Part shown: piece by piece, positions 1 to 4,965 of the stretch
Numbering within the stretch: position 1 is the first letter of the stretch
Layout: every line of letters starts with the position of its first letter
Assembly: GCA_024636425.1 (NCBI GenBank)
Contig: JAGXHB010000167.1
Span: 1 to 7,669, forward strand
DNA: 7,669 nt
DNA from: Roseobacter sp.
Lineage (GTDB): Bacteria; Pseudomonadota; Alphaproteobacteria; Rhodobacterales; Rhodobacteraceae
Direction: 5' to 3'
Position numbers and translations under genes: made by a program
The notes under the pieces: generated by a model
Databases searched by the model: none
What the model was told of the DNA's origin: nothing
Seen by the model: the letters and a program-made list of their open reading frames with translations, nothing else

Positions 1-1133
1 AGTACGGTGCAGATATCTGGCTCAAACGCGAGGATCTAAGCCCGGTGCGGTCCTACAAGCTGCGTGGAGCGTTCAACGCGATGCGCAAGGTCATCCCTGA
101 ACAGTCGCTTTTTGTCTGTGCCAGCGCGGGTAACCATGCCCAAGGCGTCGCGTTCATGTGCAGTCATTTCGGGGTAAAGGGCGTGATCTTCATGCCGGTG
201 ACGACGCCGCAGCAGAAAATCCAGAAAACCAAGATATTCGGTGGTGCCCAGATCGAAGTGCGGCTGGTCGGCGACTATTTCGACAAGACACTGGCCGCTG
301 CGCAGAAATTCTGTGCCGAAGAGGGCGCGCATTTCCTGTCGCCGTTTGACGATGACGATGTGATCGAAGGTCAGGCATCCGTCGCGGTCGAGATTGAAAA
401 GCAGCTTGGCCGCGTGCCCGATCACATCATTCTGCCGGTGGGCGGCGGCGGGCTCTCGTCGGGAATCTACAGCTATTTTGGCGATCAATGTCGCTATACT
501 TTCGTTGAACCGAAAGGTGCACCAAGCCTTGCCCGCGCGCTGGGCGATGGGGCTCCGGTCGATATATCGCCGATCAACAGCTTCGTGGACGGGGCGGCGG
601 TGGCCAAGATCGGACAGCGCAATTTCGAAAGGCTCAAGACGGTTGATCCGGCTTTTGTAATAGCGCTTCCCGAAGATCGTATCTGCGTGACGATCATCGA
701 GATGCTGAATGTCGAAGGCATCGTTCTGGAACCCGCCGGCGCCCTGTCGATCGAGGCGGTGGGCGAGGTTGCTGATCAGATCAGGGGCAAGACTGTCGTA
801 TGTGTTGCCTCCGGGGGAAACTTTGATTTCGAACGCCTGCCCGAAGTAAAGGAACGCGCCCAGCGCTATTCGGGCATCAAGAAGTATTTTATCCTGCGGA
901 TGCCCCAGCGGCCCGGTGCGCTGAAGGAGTTTTTGAATATCCTTGGTCCTGACGATGATATCTGCCGGTTTGAGTATCTGAAGAAATCGGCGCGCAATTT
1001 CGGGTCGGTTCTGATCGGCATTGAAACGCGCAGTCCCGACAGTTTCGGCCCGTTTCTGGCGCAACTTAACGATGCGGGTTTTACCTACACCGATATCACG
1101 AATGACGAGACGTTGGCGCAATTCGTGCTGTAA
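1..1133 (+). CDS. ilvA: Threonine dehydratase (threonine ammonia-lyase), 5' end missing
   Basis: PLP-dependent enzyme that deaminates L-threonine to 2-oxobutanoate, the first committed step of isoleucine synthesis, in the cytoplasm. The reading frame is already open at the window edge (first full codon at 3, reading YGADIWLKREDLSPVRSYK), so the start lies upstream and roughly 40-50 residues are missing. Visible family motifs: the PLP-lysine motif SYKLRGA, with the Schiff-base Lys codon at 57-59; SAGNHAQG near 123-146; and the phosphate-binding GGGGLSSG near 441-464. From about 885 to the stop, the part beginning YFILRMPQRPGALKEFLN is the single ACT-like regulatory domain of the short IlvA type. 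By family knowledge it senses isoleucine; that is not shown here. The frame ends with TAA at 1131-1133, and the HPt gene on the other strand ends 1 nt further on. The fold and motifs are clear. A catabolic threonine dehydratase is less likely, because those usually lack this C-terminal domain. Confidence 0.95.
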   Translation, partial: YGADIWLKREDLSPVRSYKLRGAFNAMRKVIPEQSLFVCASAGNHAQGVAFMCSHFGVKGVIFMPVTTPQQKIQKTKIFGGAQIEVRLVGDYFDKTLAAAQKFCAEEGAHFLSPFDDDDVIEGQASVAVEIEKQLGRVPDHIILPVGGGGLSSGIYSYFGDQCRYTFVEPKGAPSLARALGDGAPVDISPINSFVDGAAVAKIGQRNFERLKTVDPAFVIALPEDRICVTIIEMLNVEGIVLEPAGALSIEAVGEVADQIRGKTVVCVASGGNFDFERLPEVKERAQRYSGIKKYFILRMPQRPGALKEFLNILGPDDDICRFEYLKKSARNFGSVLIGIETRSPDSFGPFLAQLNDAGFTYTDITNDETLAQFVL

Positions 1134-1134
1134 T

Positions 1135-1467
1135 CTATGGCTTGAGCGCTGCAACCAGGTTTGCGTCGAACTGAGCCTTTGACTGTTCAAAGGTTCGGTC
1201 GATCGCCGTCAGGTCCACATCTTGCGCTATCCCCGCCGCCAATGATGCCTCACCCTGCTGGCAAAGGTTCGAAAAATCTCGAAATCCCAGATTAAGTGCG
1301 CTGCCTTTCAGAAAATGAAGATCATCGCCTAGCGTATCAGGTGTCGGGGCGGTGCGCAGGCGAAGCATCACCTCCTCGACCTCCTCAAGAAAGATTTCGA
1401 TAATCTCGGGGAAGCTGTCATGGCCGACATCATCCCGAAGAGATTTTACCCGATCCCAGTCAATCAT
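1135..1467 (-). CDS. HPt (histidine phosphotransfer) domain protein
   Basis: A free-standing 110-residue HPt protein, a cytoplasmic four-helix-bundle phosphocarrier that passes phosphoryl groups between a hybrid histidine kinase and a response regulator. The signature HFLKGSALNLGF (residues 51-62) gives His51 as the phosphorylated residue, with the Lys and Gly at +3 and +4 expected for the family. The acidic helix FLEEVEEVMLRLR comes before it, and FSNLCQQGE after it matches the usual following helix. The frame could extend upstream to 1635, but I start at the ATG at 1465-1467 because a strong Shine-Dalgarno (GGAGG on the minus strand) lies 7 nt before it. The added N-terminus would also look nothing like an HPt protein. 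The gene is divergent from the receiver-phosphatase gene, which makes that protein its likely partner (inference). No kinase domain is present, and no kinase gene lies in the window. The 3' end is 1 nt from the ilvA stop. Confidence 0.88.
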   Translation of the reverse strand: MIDWDRVKSLRDDVGHDSFPEIIEIFLEEVEEVMLRLRTAPTPDTLGDDLHFLKGSALNLGFRDFSNLCQQGEASLAAGIAQDVDLTAIDRTFEQSKAQFDANLVAALKP

Positions 1468-1474
1468 GCCAACG

Positions 1475-1479
1475 CCTCC
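1475..1479 (-). promoter_or_regulatory. Shine-Dalgarno of the HPt gene
   Basis: GGAGG on the minus strand, 7 nt upstream of the ATG at 1467. It decides the start of the HPt gene against the longer open frame that reaches 1635. Confidence 0.8.
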
Positions 1480-1530
1480 GCCTGAATAATCGGATAGCAG
1501 CGACCGCTTAACATACTGTGGTCCTGATCG

Positions 1531-1553
1531 CTGAATTCCATTCCAATTCTCAG
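1531..1553. repeat. Near-palindrome, possible operator
   Basis: The arms GAATT and AATTC are separated by 7 nt. The outer CTGA and TCAG also match if a 2-nt bulge in the right arm is allowed. It lies in the middle of the divergent spacer, where a regulator binding site would be expected. AT-rich 5-nt arms can arise by chance, so function is unproven. Confidence 0.3.
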
Positions 1554-1609
1554 CTTCATGATCCGTTAATGACCCCCTGACTAAGAGAGGATCACACAAA
1601 CGAAATGTC

Positions 1610-1669
1610 ATGAACGCATGCCACGGCTTCAACATAGCAACGACCCGCAGCCACGTAGTGGTGCGATGA
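1610..1669 (+). other. Possible 19-codon leader ORF overlapping the receiver-phosphatase start
   Basis: An ATG at 1610 opens a frame encoding MNACHGFNIATTRSHVVVR. It ends with TGA at 1667-1669, which overlaps the ATG of the receiver-phosphatase gene as ATGA. That arrangement is typical of translational coupling, and the downstream gene has no clear Shine-Dalgarno of its own. Against it: the nearest purine-rich stretch, AGAGAGG at 1584-1590, is about 19 nt from this ATG, too far for normal use. A frame this short occurs easily by chance. The peptide matches nothing I recognise and has no run of a single amino acid that would suggest attenuation. Confidence 0.25.
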
Positions 1670-2889
1670 AGCTCGCCTTGGTGGTTGATGACAGCAAACT
1701 GCAGCGTCGCATCCTGTCCGCATCCCTCAGGAAGTGGGGGTTCGAGGTGGTGGAAGCGGCATCGGGTGCGGAAGCGTTGGAAAAATGCGACATCCGGCTG
1801 CCTGACCTTGTGCTGAGCGACTGGATCATGCCGGGCCTGTCGGGGTTGGGGTTTTGCCGTGCGTTCCGGCAGCTTTCGCAGGGTCGCTACGGCTATTTCA
1901 TTCTGCTCACCTCCAAGTCCGAAAAGGCCGAAGTCGCCAAAGGGCTCGATAATGGCGCGGATGATTTTTTAAGCAAGCCGGTGGATGTGAGCGAATTGCG
2001 TGCCCGCATCACCGCCGGCGAACGCATTCTGACCATGCAGCGAGAGTTGACCGACAAGAACAGGATCATCACCGATACGCTGGACGAGTTGCGGCGCGTT
2101 TACGATTCGATCGACAAGGATCTGATCGAGGCGAAGAAACTGCAGCAATCCCTGATGCGTGAACGGACACGCCGGTTCGGGGCTTCGCAACTATCGCTCA
2201 TGCTACGGTCCAGCGGTCATGTGGGCGGCGATCTTGTCGGCTTTTTCCCGGTGGGCCGCCACAAGGTCGGTCTGTACGGGATTGACGTGTCAGGTCATGG
2301 GATCAGTTCGGCCCTGATGACCGCGCGGCTTGCGGGATACCTGTCTGCCGCGTCGCCGGAACAGAACATCGCATTGGCCCGCCAGAACGACGGCAGCTTT
2401 GCCATGCGCCCGCCCGCTCAGATCATTGCGGATCTGAACACACTTGTTCTGACAGAGATGGAAACCGAACACTACTTTACGCTATTGCTGGCCGAAGTTG
2501 ACTTGATCACCGGACAGGTGCTGATCGCCCAAGCCGGTCATCCGCATCCTGTGATCCAGCGCAGGGATGGGCACATCGAACAGGCGGGTCCGGGCGGCTT
2601 TCCGGTTGGTCTGCTGCATGGTGTGACCTATGATGAGTTCACCGTACGGCTGACCCCCGGCGACAGGTTGTTGATCCTGTCCGATGGTGTCACCGAATGC
2701 CCCGATCCCGCGGGTAACCTGCTGAACGAGGAAGGGCTGGCAGGCATACTGACCGATCTGCGCGATCTGTCCGGCCCGCCCTTGCTTGAGGCGATTGTTT
2801 GGGCTTTGGCCGGTTTTGCGGGGGACGACGAATTTCCCGATGATGTGTCAGGCATCTTGTTCGAATTCGACCCTGTTCAGGACAAATAA
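1666..2889 (+). CDS. Response regulator with PP2C/SpoIIE-type serine phosphatase domain (RbaY/RsbU-like)
   Basis: A 407-residue cytoplasmic two-domain regulator. Residues 1-120 form a CheY-like receiver: acidic pair Asp8-Asp9, phosphoacceptor Asp52 (in LSDWIMPG), Thr82 and Lys104 (in FLSKP). Residues about 121-172 are charged and helical, probably a coiled-coil signalling linker. Residues about 180-402 form a PP2C phosphatase of the SpoIIE/RsbU type, with GGDLVGFF (Asp189), GIDVSGHG (Asp207), LILSDGVTE (Asp340) and DDVSG (Asp392-Asp393), so the metal site looks intact. By family knowledge such proteins dephosphorylate a STAS anti-sigma antagonist. The closest named relative I recall is RbaY of Rhodobacter capsulatus, a partner-switching protein affecting gene transfer agent production. 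The divergent HPt protein is the likely phosphodonor (inference). The frame is also open from an ATG at 1618, which would add 16 residues. I chose 1666 because the receiver begins directly there (MKLALVVDDS). Neither start has a clear Shine-Dalgarno. The 3' end overlaps the next, opposite gene by 13 nt. Confidence 0.9.
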   Translation: MKLALVVDDSKLQRRILSASLRKWGFEVVEAASGAEALEKCDIRLPDLVLSDWIMPGLSGLGFCRAFRQLSQGRYGYFILLTSKSEKAEVAKGLDNGADDFLSKPVDVSELRARITAGERILTMQRELTDKNRIITDTLDELRRVYDSIDKDLIEAKKLQQSLMRERTRRFGASQLSLMLRSSGHVGGDLVGFFPVGRHKVGLYGIDVSGHGISSALMTARLAGYLSAASPEQNIALARQNDGSFAMRPPAQIIADLNTLVLTEMETEHYFTLLLAEVDLITGQVLIAQAGHPHPVIQRRDGHIEQAGPGGFPVGLLHGVTYDEFTVRLTPGDRLLILSDGVTECPDPAGNLLNEEGLAGILTDLRDLSGPPLLEAIVWALAGFAGDDEFPDDVSGILFEFDPVQDK

Positions 2890-3314
2890 CGTTCCAGGAA
2901 CATGCGGTCGCCGTCATTTCCAAGTGTCGCCAAAGCCTCCTCGGCTGACAGAACGACGGTCACATGATCAGGCTCTATCGGGTCTGCGATCTGGCGGGCA
3001 GGGCGGGCAACATAGACGTGGCATAGTTTTTCAGCCCAACGGTCGTACTCGGGCATATAGGTAAAGCGTCGGAAGGCTCCCAGACGGCGGGGCCGTGCGA
3101 TGGTCCAGCCGATTTCTTCCATCACCTCGCGGTGGAGCGCCTGAAGGGGTGATTCGCCCGGATCAATGCCGCCGCCCGGCAGTTGCAGATCGACCTTTGG
3201 CGTCAGTTGCGCGGTCATCAGAAACCGGCCTTTCAGGGGCAAAATCGCATAGGCGCCGGGGCGCAGCGTGTATTTCTTGTCCGCGCGGGGCGGTTCTCCT
3301 ATCCTGCGCATCAT
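2877..3314 (-). CDS. Nudix hydrolase (MutT-like)
   Basis: A small cytoplasmic Nudix-family pyrophosphohydrolase of 145 residues, a normal length for a single-domain member. The complete Nudix box GX5EX7REXXEEXG lies at residues 48-69 (GGIDPGE, then HREVMEEIGW), with the metal-binding REVMEE intact. Substrate cannot be read from sequence: members cleave nucleoside diphosphates linked to another group, and this one shows no subfamily marker that I recognise. Start: ATG at 3312-3314, followed directly by a second ATG at 3309-3311. A purine stretch (AAAGGGGG on the minus strand) lies about 6 nt upstream. The same frame stays open far upstream, antisense to hslO, but that part is not Nudix-like. 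The last 13 nt overlap the end of the receiver-phosphatase gene tail to tail. The gene is divergent from hslO across 78 nt. Confidence 0.9.
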   Translation of the reverse strand: MMRRIGEPPRADKKYTLRPGAYAILPLKGRFLMTAQLTPKVDLQLPGGGIDPGESPLQALHREVMEEIGWTIARPRRLGAFRRFTYMPEYDRWAEKLCHVYVARPARQIADPIEPDHVTVVLSAEEALATLGNDGDRMFLERYLS

Positions 3315-3392
3315 CTGGTGCCCCCTTTTCCTATGGCTTGTTGCCCTTATATAGACGCGGTATGCCAACCGTCTGCCGGTAAGGAAAGTCTT
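3315..3392. promoter_or_regulatory. Divergent spacer between Nudix gene and hslO, probable promoter region
   Basis: This 78-nt spacer must serve two divergent genes. It holds an AT-rich TTATATA at 3347-3353, about 40 nt upstream of the hslO start, which could be a -10 element. The matching -35 (around 3325-3330, CTTTTC) is poor. The hslO end carries AAGGA at 3381-3385, 7 nt before the ATG, a good ribosome binding site. The promoter assignment is tentative. Confidence 0.4.
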
Positions 3393-4379
3393 ATGACCCA
3401 AGGAAACAAAATCGCGTGGGACGATACTGTTCTGCCCTTTCAACTCGATGCATCCGACATTCGTGGCCGTGTGGCGCGTCTGGACGGGGTGCTGGAGGGT
3501 ATCCTGCGTCAGCATGACTATCCCGAGAAGGTCGAAGCCCTCGTTGCCGAAATGGCATTGCTGGCGGCACTGATCGGCCAGTCCATCGATCTGCGTTGGA
3601 AGTTGCAGTTGCAGGTCCAGTCCGATGGTCCCGTGCGCATGATCGCGACCGATTATTATGGTCCGACCGACGCGGGGGAGCCCGCGCGGATCCGTTCTTA
3701 CGCCAGCTATGATGCCGACCGGATCACCGACGCGCCAGCCTTTGATCAAGTGGGTACGGGCTATTTCGCGATCATGATCGATCAAGGTAAGGGAATGACT
3801 CCTTACAAGGGGATCACGCCGCTGGTCGGTGGGTCGCTGTCCGCCTGTGCCGAAGCGTATTTTGCGCAGTCCGAACAGTTGCCTACACGGTTCCAGCTTA
3901 GCTTTGGCAAGTCTTCGACCCCGAACGAAGCAGAACATTGGCGTGCGGGCGGTGTGATGTTGCAGCATATGCCGAAAGCATCCCCCTTCGCCGCATCTGG
4001 CGAAGGGTCCGGCGATCTGCTGCGTGCAGAAGATCTGGTAGACGGAGAAGAAGGCGAGAACTGGCGCCGTGCGAACGTCCTGCTTGATACGGTCGATGCG
4101 TTGGAGCTGATCGGCCCATCCTTGCCGCCAACCGACCTGCTGTTGCGCCTGTTTCACGAGGAGACGCCGCGCGTCTATGATCCGCAGGCTGTCCGGTTCG
4201 GGTGCACCTGCTCGGAAGATCGCGTCCGGCAAAGCCTGTCGATCTATTCGAGCAAGGACATCGAAAAGATGACAACGGACGAGGGCCGCGTCACCGCAGA
4301 CTGCCAGTTTTGTGGGGCTCATTACGACCTTGATCCAGACACGCTCGGGTTCGAGGCTGAAACAGCAAGTGGCAGCTGA
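3393..4379 (+). CDS. hslO: Hsp33 redox-regulated molecular chaperone
   Basis: A cytoplasmic holdase chaperone that is switched on by oxidation and unfolding and protects proteins during oxidative stress. 328 residues, slightly longer than the roughly 290 of E. coli Hsp33. The N-terminal two-thirds is the substrate-binding domain (IRGRVARLD near residue 23, and GKGMTPYKGITPLVGGSL at 132-149). The C-terminal zinc switch has Cys271 and Cys273 (CTC) and Cys304 and Cys307 (CQFC). The 31-residue distance between the two pairs equals that recalled for E. coli, so the zinc-binding redox switch is intact. Start: ATG at 3393, with AAGGA 7 nt before it. The frame is open upstream to 3183 but there runs over the opposite Nudix gene. 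First gene of a tight cluster: its last 11 nt overlap the next gene. A perfect 9-bp inverted repeat lies inside it at 3984-4007, coding for a Ser/Gly/Ala-rich stretch. Confidence 0.95.
   Translation: MTQGNKIAWDDTVLPFQLDASDIRGRVARLDGVLEGILRQHDYPEKVEALVAEMALLAALIGQSIDLRWKLQLQVQSDGPVRMIATDYYGPTDAGEPARIRSYASYDADRITDAPAFDQVGTGYFAIMIDQGKGMTPYKGITPLVGGSLSACAEAYFAQSEQLPTRFQLSFGKSSTPNEAEHWRAGGVMLQHMPKASPFAASGEGSGDLLRAEDLVDGEEGENWRRANVLLDTVDALELIGPSLPPTDLLLRLFHEETPRVYDPQAVRFGCTCSEDRVRQSLSIYSSKDIEKMTTDEGRVTADCQFCGAHYDLDPDTLGFEAETASGS
3984..4007. repeat. Perfect 9-bp inverted repeat inside hslO
   Basis: CCCTTCGCC at 3984-3992 and GGCGAAGGG at 3999-4007 are exact reverse complements around a 6-nt loop (GCATCT). 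In RNA this would be a strong stem. It is not followed by a T run on either strand, so it is not an intrinsic terminator. It encodes residues about 198-205 (PFAASGEG), between the substrate-binding part and the linker. Confidence 0.6.
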
Positions 4380-4965
4380 CCAGATTCAAAACTTTCGGAC
4401 GGCATTGGCGCAGACCGGCGTCACGTCGTCCGATTTCGACCTGAACAAGGATGTCGTTCTGCCAGAAAACCGCAAGCTGCGGCCTGCCGGTGTTCTGGCA
4501 CCGATCATCGAAAAGAACGGACGGCTCGAGCTGATCCTGACCAAGCGGTCGTCGGCGCTGAAGCATCATCCGGGGCAAATCGCCTTTCCCGGCGGCAAGC
4601 AGGACGAGGGTGATGCCGATGTGGTTGCCGCCGCCCTTCGCGAAGCCCGCGAGGAGATCGGCCTTCCCACAGATTTGGTCGACGTACTAGGCACGCTGCC
4701 GCCACATGAGACGGTGACCAGCTTTCAGGTGACCCCCGTCATCGCCTTTGTCAGGGGCGCTTTCCAGATTGTTCCCGAACCCGGCGAAGTTGAAGAAGTG
4801 TTCACTGTGCCCTTGTCGCATGTGCTGAATCCGGAGAACTATCTGGTGCAATCGCGCCTCTGGCGTGGAAATTTACGCCACTATTACGTTGTTCCTTACG
4901 GTCCCTATTACATTTGGGGGGCAACCGCGCGTATGTTGCGTGCATGGACAGACCGCATGACCTGA
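4369..4965 (+). CDS. Nudix hydrolase, coenzyme A pyrophosphatase type (NudL-like)
   Basis: A 198-residue cytoplasmic Nudix enzyme. The stretch LTKRSSALKHHPGQIAFPGGK (starting at residue 57) is the family marker of CoA pyrophosphatases (UPF0035/NudL group), directly followed by the Nudix metal site REAREEIG at residues 91-98. The spacing between GGK and REAREE is one residue longer than the classic Nudix box, which from memory is usual for this group. By family knowledge such enzymes split CoA or its derivatives into 3',5'-ADP and 4'-phosphopantetheine. The frame could begin at a GTG at 4312, but I prefer the GTG at 4369: the family's N-terminus aligns from there and the overlap with hslO falls to 11 nt. 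GAGG at 4353-4356 is a rather distant ribosome binding site, so coupling to hslO translation is likely (inference). No ATG start exists near the expected N-terminus. The 3' end overlaps the cca start by 22 nt. Confidence 0.9.
   Translation: MAADQIQNFRTALAQTGVTSSDFDLNKDVVLPENRKLRPAGVLAPIIEKNGRLELILTKRSSALKHHPGQIAFPGGKQDEGDADVVAAALREAREEIGLPTDLVDVLGTLPPHETVTSFQVTPVIAFVRGAFQIVPEPGEVEEVFTVPLSHVLNPENYLVQSRLWRGNLRHYYVVPYGPYYIWGATARMLRAWTDRMT

Larger units (their letters stand above)
1468..1665. promoter_or_regulatory. Divergent intergenic region between HPt and receiver-phosphatase genes
   Basis: This 198-nt spacer must hold the start signals of both divergent genes if each has its own promoter. 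I could not find a convincing -35/-10 pair on either strand. It does contain a near-palindrome at 1531-1553, a purine-rich AGAGAGG at 1584-1590, a 19-codon open frame at 1610-1669 and a small hairpin at 1651-1661. Shared control of the two genes from this spacer is an inference from layout only. Confidence 0.5.

Noticed and set aside
36..1190. 384-codon open frame on the minus strand across ilvA
   Set aside because: It is the antisense shadow of a clearly identified ilvA gene. Long antisense frames are expected in GC-rich coding DNA, and the translation shows no known domain.
1468..1635. 56-residue N-terminal extension of the HPt protein
   Set aside because: A GGAGG 7 nt before the ATG at 1467 marks the start. 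The extension has no HPt features and would fill the whole divergent spacer.
3183..3392. Earlier start for hslO
   Set aside because: It would lie over the opposite Nudix gene. The AAGGA and ATG at 3381-3395 with a family-like N-terminus are better.
3984..4007. Intrinsic terminator at the hslO inverted repeat
   Set aside because: No T run follows the stem on either strand, and the site is in the middle of a coding region.
3315..4322. 336-codon upstream extension of the minus-strand Nudix frame, antisense to hslO
   Set aside because: Only the last 145 codons look like a protein family, and a good start with a purine-rich ribosome binding site lies at 3314. The rest mirrors hslO, whose motifs are certain.
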